The notes beneath the pieces are model-generated. The model saw only the letters and a list, made by a program, of their open reading frames with translations. It was not told where the DNA came from and did not search any database. Below are positions 35,546 to 44,300 of a stretch of DNA of 64,000 nt, in pieces (the first letter of the stretch is position 1; the number at the start of each line of letters is the position of its first letter). The translations under genes were made by a program, and so were the position numbers. Origin of the DNA: Corallococcus soli. GTDB lineage: Bacteria > Myxococcota > Myxococcia > Myxococcales > Myxococcaceae. The DNA is taken from contig NZ_JAAIYO010000005.1 in NCBI RefSeq assembly GCF_014930455.1, positions 310,001 to 374,000 of the forward strand. The letters are read 5' to 3'.

Positions 35546-37324
35546 TCAGCGCTCGGACGGCCCGGCGGGCCCGGTAGAGACCCGCTCCGGGGCATCCAGC
35601 TCCCGCCACAGGGCTTCAGGCAGGGGGACGGGTGGCGCCGCCTCCACGGCCTGCGCCACGCCCGGGGCCAGCGTGGGCGCGAGGACGCGGTGGTTGTTCA
35701 CCCGGAAGTCGCTGTCCACCACGGTGGAGATGACCGCGGCGCGGCCCAGGTCGTTGATGGCCGGCGCATCCGAGCGGAAGGCGACGTTGTCCACCAGCAG
35801 GAGCTCCGCGGCGCCGGGCGGCGTCACCCACACGGTGTAGCGCCGGGCGTTCAGGTCCACGCGCATGCGGAAGTGGTACGTCTGGCCCCGCACGTACGGC
35901 ACCCGGCGGATCCACGAGTACCCCCCGCCGTTGCGCACCTGGAAGATGCCCTCCGGGCTCATGCGCACCGCCATGTTCAGCCGCGTGAAGGACGTCACCT
36001 CCGTGGAGCTGTCCGTCCACCCCACGACGCCGCCGTTGAGGTTGTCCGCCAGCGGTGTGAGGTCGAACTCCACGTTGCGGATGCCCGTGTTGGTGGTGCC
36101 CAGCAGGTGCTGGCTCCGGTAGAAGTCCAGCTTCGAGTACCAGGGGTAGTTGGGGCGCGGGTTGAAGCGCAGCAGCGCCTCCAGGAAGTAGTAGTCGCCG
36201 TAGATGAGGCTGACGTTGATCTCCTGGCCCGCGGGGAAGTTGCCCACGCCGTGCAGCAGCAGGCCCGGGCTGTTGGTGCCCTGCGCGAAGTACGCGGGCG
36301 ACACCAGCGAGTCGAGCATCCCCAGCGCGGCGTCGCGGTAGGTCGTGCGCCGGGCGGCGTCCGTCTCCAGGGCGCTCAGCTCCAGCAGCGCCGACGCGAC
36401 GATGGCCGCGGCGGACGAGTCCTTGGACTGGCTGGGCGCATTGAAGTCCCAGTTGGGCACGCGGTCCGCGGGCAGGTTCGCCAGGTAGTAGTCCGTCACC
36501 TTGCGCGCCGCATCCAGGAAGCGCGCGTCGCCCGTGTAGCGGTACACCATCGTGTAGCCATAGATGAGCCACGCCTGCCCGCGCGCCCAGGTGGACGTGC
36601 TGGAGTAGCCCTGGAAGGTGCCTCGCGAACGGATGGTGCCGTTCGCGCGGTAGTCCACGTAGTGGTACGAGCTGCCGTCCGGGCGCACCGCGTCCGCGAG
36701 CGTCTTGAGCGCGTGGTTCACCGCCATGGTGCGCCACACGGCCGGGCCGCCGTTCTGCGCGCCCCAGAGCAGCAGCTCGATGTCCACCATCGTGTCGGTG
36801 ACGAGCGGGATGTCCCAGTTCGGGTTCCAATCACAACAGTCGATGATGCCGATGGTGCTGTTGTAGCGCGTGGCCAGCGACCCGGCGGAGGTGAGCAGCA
36901 CGTCGCGGTAGTACGTGTTGCCGGTGAGCCGCCAGGCGTTGCCGTAGCTCAGGAACATCTTGAAGCCCAGGTCGTGGGTCTCCGTGTTCGTCTTCTGGAC
37001 CTCCAGGGGCCGCGTCCACAGGTCCGCGCGGTCGCGCCAGACGGGCTCGCTCGCCACCTGGTACATGAACCACATGCTCCCTGGGAAGAACCCCTGGGTC
37101 CAGGCGATGCGGTCGGTGTTGGCCACCGTGGTCCACGTCCCATTGGACAGCGAGGCCTTGGGCGAGCGGTTCACGCTCGGCATCTCCGCCGTGGTGTCCG
37201 CGAGCTGCGCGCGGGCGAAGGTGAACACCCGCACCGCGTCCGCATCACTGAACGCATGGGCGCCCGGCGCCACCAGCAACGCCAGCGTCCACCACAACCC
37301 CACCCCTGAACCTCTCAATGACAT
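35546..37324 (-). CDS. GH88 unsaturated glucuronyl hydrolase, exported
   Basis: A 592-residue exported enzyme (signal peptide WTLALLVAPGAHA). The body to about residue 420 is an (alpha/alpha)6 barrel of glycoside hydrolase family 88: WTQGFFPGSMWFMYQ, HDLGFKMFLSYGNA with Asp118, DTMVDIELLLW with Asp177, and the SYHYVDY, QGYSSTSTWARGQAWLIYGYT and DSSAAAI blocks. The two Asp match the catalytic residues of known GH88 enzymes. A C-terminal about 170-residue beta-sandwich is probably carbohydrate binding. GH88 enzymes remove the unsaturated uronic residue left by polysaccharide lyases. No lyase gene is near, so it would act on oligosaccharides made elsewhere. ATG 37324 follows GGGAGGG. Confidence 0.9.
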   Translation of the reverse strand: MSLRGSGVGLWWTLALLVAPGAHAFSDADAVRVFTFARAQLADTTAEMPSVNRSPKASLSNGTWTTVANTDRIAWTQGFFPGSMWFMYQVASEPVWRDRADLWTRPLEVQKTNTETHDLGFKMFLSYGNAWRLTGNTYYRDVLLTSAGSLATRYNSTIGIIDCCDWNPNWDIPLVTDTMVDIELLLWGAQNGGPAVWRTMAVNHALKTLADAVRPDGSSYHYVDYRANGTIRSRGTFQGYSSTSTWARGQAWLIYGYTMVYRYTGDARFLDAARKVTDYYLANLPADRVPNWDFNAPSQSKDSSAAAIVASALLELSALETDAARRTTYRDAALGMLDSLVSPAYFAQGTNSPGLLLHGVGNFPAGQEINVSLIYGDYYFLEALLRFNPRPNYPWYSKLDFYRSQHLLGTTNTGIRNVEFDLTPLADNLNGGVVGWTDSSTEVTSFTRLNMAVRMSPEGIFQVRNGGGYSWIRRVPYVRGQTYHFRMRVDLNARRYTVWVTPPGAAELLLVDNVAFRSDAPAINDLGRAAVISTVVDSDFRVNNHRVLAPTLAPGVAQAVEAAPPVPLPEALWRELDAPERVSTGPAGPSER

Positions 37325-37405
37325 ACACCCTCCCTGGCTTCAAGAAGCGTGGAAAGGTGTGGGCGCGCGTCCACGAAGCCCAGTGGCTCCGCGGACGCGG
37401 ATTCG

Positions 37406-37435
37406 CCGTCCCCCCCGCCCCGCCGGAGGGGACGG
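37406..37435 (-). terminator. Hairpin after the aldo/keto reductase gene
   Basis: CCGTCCCC and GGGGACGG form an 8-bp stem with a 14-base GC-rich loop, 7 bases beyond the aldo/keto reductase stop. No U-tract. Confidence 0.4.
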
Positions 37436-37442
37436 ACGTGTC

Positions 37443-38561
37443 CTAGCCGACCGTGGGCGCCAGGCCGGTGAAGACCGGGGACGTGTAGCCCGCGGGCTTG
37501 TCCCCCACCGCCGCGTTGCCGTGCATGTTGAGCTGGTAGGGATTGGAGAACATCCCGTGGGGGAACGGCACGGCCGGAGCGCTCACCTCCTCCAGTTGCT
37601 GGCGCAGGCCCGCGGGGATCGTGAAGTCGAGCGCGGCGAGGTTGCCGTCCAGTTGCTTCAGGCTGCTCGCGCCGATGATGACGGACCCCACCCCGGGCTG
37701 CGCCGCCACCCAGTTGAGCGCCACCTGGGACATGTCCCGGCCCAGCTCCTTCGCCACCTTCTCCAGCGTGGCGACCAAGCCCCAGTTGCGCTCGTTGAAC
37801 AAGCCCAAATGCTCACCGCCCACCGCCGACGTGAGCCGGCCCTCGCCCTGGGGGCGGCCCTCGCTGGGCTTGTACCTGCCGGAGAGCAGGCCCATGCCCA
37901 GGGGGCTCCACGCGGTGATGCCCATGCCCAGCGTCTGCGCGAGCGGCACGAACTCCGGCTCCAGCGAGCGCTCCACCAGCGAGTACTGGAGCTGGAGGTT
38001 GATGATCGGCGTCAGCGCGTGGGCCTCCGCCCAGGTCTGCGCGCGCGCCGCGTACCAGGCCGGCACGTCGGACAGGCCCGCGTAGCGGATCTTCCCGGCC
38101 CTCACGAGGTCGTCGAACGTGCGGACGACCTCCTCCGCCGGCGTGATGCGGTCCCAGGTGTGCAGCAGGTACAGGTCGATGTAGTCCGTGCGCAGCCGGC
38201 GCAGCGACGCCTCCACCGCGCGCATCATGTTCTTGCGGCCGTTGCCCCCCGCGTTGGGGTCGCCCGGCGTGGTGCTGTTGTAGGAGTACTTGCTGGCCAG
38301 CACGACGCGGTCCCGCACGCCCCGCTCCTCGATGAACTTCCCGAGCAGCGTCTCGCTGGTGCCCGCGGTGTAGTAGTCGGCCGTGTCGATGAAGTTGCCC
38401 CCCGCCTCCAGGTAGCGGTCGAACAACGCCCGGGAGGTCGCGTCCGTCGAACCCCAGGCGCCGCCGTACGGCCCGTCCTTCCCGAACGTCATCGTCCCCA
38501 GCGAGAGCGGGCTGACCCGCAGCCCCGAGCGGCCCAACAGGTAGTAGCGATCCATCGACAT
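37443..38561 (-). CDS. Aldo/keto reductase
   Basis: A 372-residue NAD(P)H-dependent oxidoreductase of the YghZ/Tas-like branch. The family tetrad is visible: Asp in NFIDTADYYTAG, Tyr in the same motif, Lys in LASKYSY, His in LLHTWDRI. The cofactor-binding end has SVIIGASSLKQLDGNLAAL. ATG 38561 has AAGGAG 8 bases upstream. A 16-bp near-palindrome 27 bases before the ATG matches one in front of the upstream tetR gene, so TetR probably represses it. Substrate unknown. Confidence 0.92.
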   Translation of the reverse strand: MSMDRYYLLGRSGLRVSPLSLGTMTFGKDGPYGGAWGSTDATSRALFDRYLEAGGNFIDTADYYTAGTSETLLGKFIEERGVRDRVVLASKYSYNSTTPGDPNAGGNGRKNMMRAVEASLRRLRTDYIDLYLLHTWDRITPAEEVVRTFDDLVRAGKIRYAGLSDVPAWYAARAQTWAEAHALTPIINLQLQYSLVERSLEPEFVPLAQTLGMGITAWSPLGMGLLSGRYKPSEGRPQGEGRLTSAVGGEHLGLFNERNWGLVATLEKVAKELGRDMSQVALNWVAAQPGVGSVIIGASSLKQLDGNLAALDFTIPAGLRQQLEEVSAPAVPFPHGMFSNPYQLNMHGNAAVGDKPAGYTSPVFTGLAPTVG

Positions 38562-38587
38562 GGTGTGGACTCCTTCACGGCGGATAT

Positions 38588-38603
38588 TTGACTGATCAAT
38601 CTA
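38588..38603. promoter_or_regulatory. Candidate TetR operator before the aldo/keto reductase gene
   Basis: TTGACTGATCAATCTA is a near-palindrome (12 of 16 positions symmetric, core TGATCA). The tetR leader carries a related element that matches it at 12 of 16 positions. It lies 27-42 bases upstream of the reductase ATG, on the promoter side. Confidence 0.5.
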
Positions 38604-38654
38604 GATAAGGGCATGCGAAGACGTCAGCCGGGTCTTCGGCGAAGGCATGCGGGG

Positions 38655-39233
38655 TTACTGGGCCTTGAGGCCCGCGAGCGTGAGGTCCACGACGTCGCGG
38701 AGGGCTTCGGGAGGAAGCCCCGCCTTGGCGCTCACGCGCAGGCCCGCGGTGGTGGCGAGCAGGAGGTTCGCGGCGACGCGGGCGTCCAGGCGGGGGTTGA
38801 GCTCCCCCTTCTGCTGGGCCTCGCGCACGACGCGCGTCATCACCTCCGGCCCCACGTTGGACTTGAGCAGCGAGGCGACCTCTGGATCCGCGTGCGCCCG
38901 CTCCGTGGTGGCGTTCACCGAAAAGCACCCCCGGGCGCGCTCCCTGGGGCTGCCATTGGGGATGGAGAGGAGGAACTCCCGGATGCAGGCCAGGGGCGAC
39001 GCCTTGGAGCGCAGGCGCTCCATCATGTTGGCGCCGAACTCCGCCTGGTAGCGCCGCACGGCCTCCAGGTAGAGGCCGTGCTTGTCCCCGAACGTGTCGT
39101 ACATGCTCTGGCGCCCGATGCCCATGGCGCGCAGCAGGTCGTCCGTGGACGTGGCTTCGTAGCCCTGCTCCCAGAACACGGTCATGGCCCGCCGGACGGC
39201 CTCATCGCGGTCGAACTCTTTCGTGCGAGCCAT
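38655..39233 (-). CDS. TetR-family transcriptional regulator
   Basis: A 192-residue regulator: TetR helix-turn-helix at the N-terminus (DEAVRRAMTVFWEQGYEATSTDDLLRAMGIGRQSMYDTFGDKHGLYLEA), and a C-terminal ligand-binding helical domain including FSVNATTERAHADPEV. It lies directly upstream of the aldo/keto reductase gene in the same direction with 93 bases between. Its own promoter contains an operator-like repeat, consistent with autorepression. The start, ATG 39233, has no ribosome site but a promoter whose start point would fall on it (see promoter entry). Effector unknown; an electrophile or quinone would fit the reductase target, as inference. Confidence 0.92.
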   Translation of the reverse strand: MARTKEFDRDEAVRRAMTVFWEQGYEATSTDDLLRAMGIGRQSMYDTFGDKHGLYLEAVRRYQAEFGANMMERLRSKASPLACIREFLLSIPNGSPRERARGCFSVNATTERAHADPEVASLLKSNVGPEVMTRVVREAQQKGELNPRLDARVAANLLLATTAGLRVSAKAGLPPEALRDVVDLTLAGLKAQ

Positions 39234-39239
39234 GGGGAG

Positions 39240-39268
39240 TACTTAAGAATTCTGGACTGACCTGTCAA
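39240..39268 (-). promoter_or_regulatory. tetR promoter with overlapping operator, possibly leaderless
   Basis: On the minus strand TTGACA (39268-39263), a 17-base spacer and TAAGTA (39245-39240) form a good sigma70-type promoter. The repeat TTGACAGGTCAGTCCA (39268-39253) covers the -35 and matches the reductase operator at 12 of 16 positions. The start point would be about 39233, the A of the ATG, and no ribosome site precedes it, so the mRNA may be leaderless. Confidence 0.5.
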
Positions 39269-39285
39269 ATCAATCGCCCAGGGGT

Positions 39286-41079
39286 CTAGAAGCCGGCCGG
39301 GCGCTCCTTCGCGACGCCGGCCGCGCGCTCCAGGGCGATGCCCACGCGGCCCAGGGTGCCTTCGTCGAAGAGCTGGCCAATGAGCGTCACGCCGTGGGGC
39401 ACGCGGCGCGGGGTGGCGAAGGTGGGCATGGGGCGCCTGGGGTCCGGGGCCCAGTCACTGCGGGCCTTGGACACCTCCACGAAGCCGGTGCGCAGGGTGA
39501 GGGACGGGTGGCCGGTGTGGTTGGAGATGGTGAGGGCTTCATCCCGCAGGGAAGGCACGAGCAGCACGTCCACCTGGGACATGACGCGGGCCATCTCCTG
39601 GGCCACCTTGCGGCGCAGCCGGTCCGCCTGCACGAAGTCCACCGCGGACAGGAAGCGCGACTGGCGGAAGAGGTTGGGCCACGCGTCGGGCACCTGCATC
39701 TTCAGCGCGTCCACGCCTTGGCTGAGCGTGAGGTCCTCGAAGGCGGCGGCGGCCTCCGCGAAGAGGATGACGTTGAGGGCGGAGTACGGCCAGTCGGGGA
39801 ACCGCACCTCCACCGGGGTCATGCCCAGACCCTTGAGCGTCTCCAGCGCCGCGCGGTCCACGTCCGTCGCGGGGCTCTCCTTCATCCACGCCGGCACGTA
39901 GCCCACGCGCAGGCCCTTCACGCTCGCGTTCGCGTCGAAGTCGAGCTTCGCGGGCACGCTCGCCACGTCGCCCGCGTCCGGGCCGTTCAGCGCGGCGAGG
40001 ACCAGCAGCGAGTCCTCCACCCCGCGCGTCATGGGCCCCAGCTTGTCCAGCGACCAGCACAGCGTCATCGCGCCGGTGCGCGGCACGCGGCCGAAGGTGG
40101 GCCGCAGGCCGGTGATGCCGCAGCGCATGGACGGCGACACGATGCTGCCGCCCGTCTCGCTGCCCAGCGAGAAGCCCACCAGCCCCGCCGCCGTCGCCGC
40201 GCCCGGGCCCGCGCTGCTGCCCGAGGAGCCCTCTTCCAACAGCCACGGGTTCTTCGTCTCGCCGCCGAACCAGACGTCATTGAGCGCCAGCGCGCCCAGG
40301 CTGAGCTTCGCCACCAGCACGGCGCCCGCCTTGTGCAGCCGGGCCACGGCGGTGGCGTCGGTGGTGGGGACGCGGTCGCGGAAGGGCTCGGCGCCGTAGG
40401 TGGTGCGGATGCCCGCGGTGTCCACCAGGTCCTTGGCCCCCCAGGGGATGCCGTGCAGCGGGCCCTTGTACCGGCCCGCGGCGATGTCCTTGTCCGCCTG
40501 CCGGGCCTGCGTGAGCGCCAGCTCCGGCGTCAGGGTGATGACGCACTGGAGCTTCGGGTCGAAGCGCTTCAGGCGCTCCAGGTAGAGCTGGGTGAGCCGC
40601 TCCGACGTGAGGGCGCGAGACTCCACCCAGCGGGACAGCTGCGAGAGCGGCGCGAAGGCGATGTCCTCGTCCTTCGTGGGCAGGGGCGTCTTCGCGTCGC
40701 GGCTCCGGACGAAGCGGGCCTTCGCGGGGCGCGTCTCTTTCTGTCCCGGCAGCGTGGGGTTCCACTGCGACGCGGGCGACAGCGTGGGCTCCAGCGCGAG
40801 CTTGCGGGGGCCATTGCGGCGCTCGTGCAGCGGGGCCATGGACACGCGCCAGTTGCTGGCGGCCTGGGTGCGCTCGGCGGGCGTGAGCTGGACCTGCATC
40901 AGCTTCTCCGCCTCCGCGAAGGTGACGGGGCTGACCTCCGGGCCCACCGTGGGACCCGCTCCGAAGGTGGGCGGGGCCCCCGCGGGAGGGGACGAGCCCG
41001 CGTCCGGGGCCGCGGAGACGGTGGTACTCGCGAGTCCAATCACGGTGTGGGTCAGGAACTGCCGGCGCGAGCTGGCCAT
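39286..41079 (-). CDS. Tat-exported amidase signature enzyme
   Basis: A 597-residue amidase. The N-terminus SRRQFLTHTVIGLAST is a twin-Arg signal, so it folds in the cytosol and is exported. The Ser-cisSer-Lys triad of amidase signature enzymes is readable: Lys216 in GAKDLVD, Ser288 in GSSGSSAGPG and Ser312 in SETGGSIVSP. The long N-terminal extension before the amidase domain (about 20-150) is Pro-rich. ATG 41079 is used because it opens the Tat signal. It follows the hydroxylase-like gene by 46 bases. Possible substrates are amides or peptides in the envelope. Confidence 0.93.
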   Translation of the reverse strand: MASSRRQFLTHTVIGLASTTVSAAPDAGSSPPAGAPPTFGAGPTVGPEVSPVTFAEAEKLMQVQLTPAERTQAASNWRVSMAPLHERRNGPRKLALEPTLSPASQWNPTLPGQKETRPAKARFVRSRDAKTPLPTKDEDIAFAPLSQLSRWVESRALTSERLTQLYLERLKRFDPKLQCVITLTPELALTQARQADKDIAAGRYKGPLHGIPWGAKDLVDTAGIRTTYGAEPFRDRVPTTDATAVARLHKAGAVLVAKLSLGALALNDVWFGGETKNPWLLEEGSSGSSAGPGAATAAGLVGFSLGSETGGSIVSPSMRCGITGLRPTFGRVPRTGAMTLCWSLDKLGPMTRGVEDSLLVLAALNGPDAGDVASVPAKLDFDANASVKGLRVGYVPAWMKESPATDVDRAALETLKGLGMTPVEVRFPDWPYSALNVILFAEAAAAFEDLTLSQGVDALKMQVPDAWPNLFRQSRFLSAVDFVQADRLRRKVAQEMARVMSQVDVLLVPSLRDEALTISNHTGHPSLTLRTGFVEVSKARSDWAPDPRRPMPTFATPRRVPHGVTLIGQLFDEGTLGRVGIALERAAGVAKERPAGF

Positions 41080-41125
41080 GGGACGAACCTCACGAAACAA
41101 GCGGGGGGCGCCAGTGTGCCACCGC

Positions 41126-41845
41126 TCATGGGCGGTGCACGTCCCGGAAGGCGAGCATGTCGCCCAGCCGCTGCTCGCGCGCGTCATCGAAGCCGCAGGT
41201 GGCGTCCCAGGTGGCGGGGTTCGCGTAGGTGCCGAACAGCATGTCCCACAGCGGCAGGTCCCCGTAGTTGTCGCGGTGCTTGCCGTGCTCGTGGTGGATG
41301 CGGTGCATCTCCGGCCGCTGGAAGAACCAGCCCACCCAGCGCGGGGTGCGGATGTTCGTGTGATAGAAGTATTCGCCCAGCGCGCAGCAGGCCGTGTAGA
41401 TGGCGCCCGCCGCCGGACTCAAGCCCAGCACCGTGTAGACGAGCACCCCGCCGATGATGCTGTTGGCCATCATCTCCAGCGGGTGTTTGTAGAAGCTGGT
41501 GATGACCTCCAGCCGCTGGGGGCTGTGATGGATTTGATGGAACAGCCGCCAGAGCAGGTCGCTCTCGTGCCGGGCGCGGTGCCACCAGTAGAAGACGAAC
41601 GTGGCCACCAGGTACGCAACCACGCCCCCCACCACCGGCCCCACGTGCCGGGACAGGTGGAAGAGGGAGAAGGCGGAGAGCCACCTCTCCCAGGTGTAGC
41701 CGGCCAGCACCACCACGCCCACCTGCGCCAGGTTGATGATCACCACGCGCAGGTGCCAGCCGCGCACGCGGGGCAATCTCCAGCCATGGAAGCGCTGCTC
41801 GATGAGAAAGCAGACGACGGCGATGGCGAAGAGCCAGGGCAGCAT
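41126..41845 (-). CDS. Second sterol desaturase/fatty acid hydroxylase family protein
   Basis: A 239-residue membrane protein of the fatty acid hydroxylase family, shorter than the one at 31751. Its His boxes are HRARH (89-93), HQIHH (103-107) and MHRIHHEHGKH near residue 180. Transmembrane helices precede the first box and lie between the second and third. ATG 41845 has GGGAGG just upstream. Divergent from the hypothetical gene at 41975 and first in an apparent operon with the Tat amidase. Substrate unknown. Confidence 0.9.
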   Translation of the reverse strand: MLPWLFAIAVVCFLIEQRFHGWRLPRVRGWHLRVVIINLAQVGVVVLAGYTWERWLSAFSLFHLSRHVGPVVGGVVAYLVATFVFYWWHRARHESDLLWRLFHQIHHSPQRLEVITSFYKHPLEMMANSIIGGVLVYTVLGLSPAAGAIYTACCALGEYFYHTNIRTPRWVGWFFQRPEMHRIHHEHGKHRDNYGDLPLWDMLFGTYANPATWDATCGFDDAREQRLGDMLAFRDVHRP

Positions 41846-41974
41846 GGATGACCTCCCGGTAATGCGAGCTGTTCTTCATACGGGCGGCCCCGGAGTTCCT
41901 GTGCCTCATCCGAGCTGACACTGTCACCTGCGGGCAAGGCGACGGCGGCGGCGGGTGCTGGCATCCTGGGTGCC

Positions 41975-42826
41975 ATGGCGCGGAACAGCACCCTGACGGC
42001 GCGGTTGGGTTACATCGACACGCAGGCGACGTTCGTGCAGGCGGCCCTGCTCGCGGCGCATGGCGCGGGGGCGCGGGCGGGCGGCTTCCGCGTGTCGGAC
42101 GTGCGCTTCTTCTTCTTGCTGTTCACCAACTGGGTGGAGCACGACGTCACCCGGCCTTCGCAGGACATCGACCTCACGCAGGTGCGGCGGACGCTGGAGC
42201 GGCTGGTGCGCGCGGGCCACGCGGAGGCCGCCACGGGCGCGGCGGTGAAGGGACTGCCTCGGGGACGCCGGTACGTGCTCACCGGAGAAGGCCTGGGTTC
42301 ACTGTCGGAGGGGCTGGCCGGCCGTGAGCGGGCGCCGCTGGAGGAGGCGCTGTTCGTGGTCTGCTTCGCCGCGAGCTACCGCGACGCGGTGCTGTCCCGG
42401 GTGGAGGGGCGCGCGCGGGCTCCGTCTCCGGCGGTGCGGCGCCGGGTGGAGCGGGCGTTGGATCCGCTGCGGCTCCTGAGGGAGGCCCAGCGCACCTCGG
42501 CCGCGGTGCTCGCGGACCTGGAGGAGCGGGTGGAGGCGGGGCTGCGCTACGAGGAGCAGGCGCGCGAGGCCCTCTCACGCGCCGAATCCGAGGCCGACGT
42601 GGTGCGCGCCCTGGAGGCCGCGGGCTCCTATCAGTTGCACCGGGTCCGTCCGCTGGGCGAGGTGCTGCTCGCGCTGCCGGAGGACTTGCGCCGGTTCGAA
42701 CTCACGGAAGGCATGGGCCTGCGCTCACGGCTGCTCTTCGCGCCCCTGGCGGAGCGGGCGCGGGCGGAGCACGCGGTGCTGGAGCGGCTGGAGGCGCGGC
42801 TCACCGCCGGCAGGGCGCCGGGGTGA
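41975..42826 (+). CDS. Hypothetical protein, possibly a winged-helix regulator
   Basis: A 283-residue protein without signal peptide. Residues 38-110 (FRVSDVRFFFLLFTNW, QVRRTLERLVRAGHAEAA, RGRRYVLTGEGLGSLSEG) have the helix pattern of a winged-helix DNA-binding domain, and the remainder is helical with coiled-coil-like stretches (LLREAQRTSAAVLADLEERVEAGLRYEEQAREAL). I do not recognise a family. It is divergent from the hydroxylase/amidase operon and could regulate it; that is a guess from position. Confidence 0.65.
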   Translation: MARNSTLTARLGYIDTQATFVQAALLAAHGAGARAGGFRVSDVRFFFLLFTNWVEHDVTRPSQDIDLTQVRRTLERLVRAGHAEAATGAAVKGLPRGRRYVLTGEGLGSLSEGLAGRERAPLEEALFVVCFAASYRDAVLSRVEGRARAPSPAVRRRVERALDPLRLLREAQRTSAAVLADLEERVEAGLRYEEQAREALSRAESEADVVRALEAAGSYQLHRVRPLGEVLLALPEDLRRFELTEGMGLRSRLLFAPLAERARAEHAVLERLEARLTAGRAPG

Positions 42827-42839
42827 GCCCGCGGCCTTG

Positions 42840-43319
42840 CTAGCGCAGCTGTCCGGAGAGGCGGGAGCCCAGGGCCAGCGCGAGGCCGTCCTCGACAAGG
42901 CCCGCGAGCAGGTTGGGCACCTTCAGCTTGTCCGACGCGAGCGTGCGGAAGCCGTAGAAGAAGTAGCTGGAGGCGATGGCGGCCGCCGCGCCGACGAGCG
43001 CGAGCCCGAGCCTGGCGCCCTTGCGCTCACGCGACACGGCGGCGCCAGTGATGGCCCCGGCGATGATGCGGCCGGCGATGACCTTGCGGTTGATGCGCGG
43101 CAGGGCCTTGGGCGACTTGTCCGCCACCATCTCCCCGAGCGCCATCAGGCCCAGCCTGTGGGCCGCCTTCTGCGACGTGAGGCCCGGCAAGGCCCGCTTC
43201 AACACGCGGCTGGGCTTCTTCGACAGCGAGGCCGCGAGGAACGCGGGCGCCGTCATGGTGCGCATGCCCGCCAGCACCCCGAAGCCCGCCGCCTTCCAGA
43301 CATCATTGTTCGAGCGCAT
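42840..43319 (-). CDS. DUF4126-type small membrane protein
   Basis: A 159-residue membrane protein. GFGVLAGMRTMTAPAFLA near the start is the typical opening of DUF4126 proteins; further hydrophobic segments (AGRIIAGAITGAAVS, LGLALVGAAAAIASSYFFYGFRTLA, AGLVEDGLALALG) complete three or four helices. ATG 43319 is used because the upstream extension is a shadow. It is the last gene of the 45636-42840 run. Function unknown. Confidence 0.78.
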   Translation of the reverse strand: MRSNNDVWKAAGFGVLAGMRTMTAPAFLAASLSKKPSRVLKRALPGLTSQKAAHRLGLMALGEMVADKSPKALPRINRKVIAGRIIAGAITGAAVSRERKGARLGLALVGAAAAIASSYFFYGFRTLASDKLKVPNLLAGLVEDGLALALGSRLSGQLR

Positions 43320-43428
43320 CTGTCCCAACCCCCGTCCGGGCCACTGACCTGAGCAGCGAGCCCCTGCTGGTGAAAAGGAGAGGGTGGGGGCGCCGTGTCC
43401 GTCTGGCCATGACGGAGCAGGCGGGCAC

Positions 43429-44259
43429 TCAGGCGGTCCGTCGGTCGATGGGCTTCGGCAGGTTGTGCGCCGCGAGCAATGCCCCGATGGCGGAGGCGAA
43501 GGCCCCCAGGGGCTGGGAGCCATGCAGCGGCAACAGGAAGCCCGCCGCCAGGCCCAGGGTCCCCAGCACCACGAAACCGCGCCGGGCCAGGAGCCGCTCC
43601 CGGGCCGTGTCCGCGATGGCGACCGCGAAGAGGTAGCCCAGGGCGCTGGCGATGAACTGGATCCACGGCACCGCGGGCTTCACGACCTTCCCCAAGGGCG
43701 CGAGGCCGTCCTTGATGCGCTCCCAGAGGGTGGGGGGCGGCAGGGACGCGGGGTCCATTCCCGCGAGGGCCTCCACGCTGAGCCCTTCGAAGAAGGGGCT
43801 GCCATGCGAGATGACGAAGAACATCGCCTGGAACAGGGCCGCCACCGCCAGCACGACGAACAGCTTGCCGCTCGGGGCCGGGGGCACGATGAAGTCGTCG
43901 AACTGGCGCAGGGTCTCCAGGCGCTCCGGAGAGACCTCCAGCGGATGTGGATAGGACAGGGCCAGCAGCGCCCGGGTGGCGGCGATGCCGACGGGCACGC
44001 CCTGCGCGTCCACCAGGCGGTTCACCCCGTCCTTCGCGAGGAGCGCATGCAGGACGGGCGCGAGCTTCTCCGGATCCTCCGTCCGGGCCATCCGCTCGAT
44101 GCAGGCATTGAGGGCCGCGACCTGCCGGCTGCTCGAAGCGCTGGTGGCATCCGCCAGCGCCCGCTCGAACAGGGGCACCAGCCCGTCGACGGACGGGCTG
44201 GCGAAGGCATCATCATCGGAAGCGGCTTCAGGGCGCGGGGGGCGCGGCTGCGTGCGCAT
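43429..44259 (-). CDS. Membrane protein of unknown function
   Basis: A 276-residue protein. The N-terminal half is soluble helical (VPLFERALADATSAS, VAALNACIERMARTED, LAPVLHALLAKDG), and the C-terminal half has three or four hydrophobic helices (LFVVLAVAALFQAMFFVIS, PWIQFIASALGYLFAVAIA, FVVLGTLGLAAGFLLPLHG, GAFASAIGALLAA). I recognise no domain. It follows the truncated haemoglobin gene by 41 bases on the same strand. Confidence 0.75.
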   Translation of the reverse strand: MRTQPRPPRPEAASDDDAFASPSVDGLVPLFERALADATSASSSRQVAALNACIERMARTEDPEKLAPVLHALLAKDGVNRLVDAQGVPVGIAATRALLALSYPHPLEVSPERLETLRQFDDFIVPPAPSGKLFVVLAVAALFQAMFFVISHGSPFFEGLSVEALAGMDPASLPPPTLWERIKDGLAPLGKVVKPAVPWIQFIASALGYLFAVAIADTARERLLARRGFVVLGTLGLAAGFLLPLHGSQPLGAFASAIGALLAAHNLPKPIDRRTA

Positions 44260-44300
44260 GGCGTGATGCTACGCCAGACCGGAGACCGTCCGCCGCCGCC

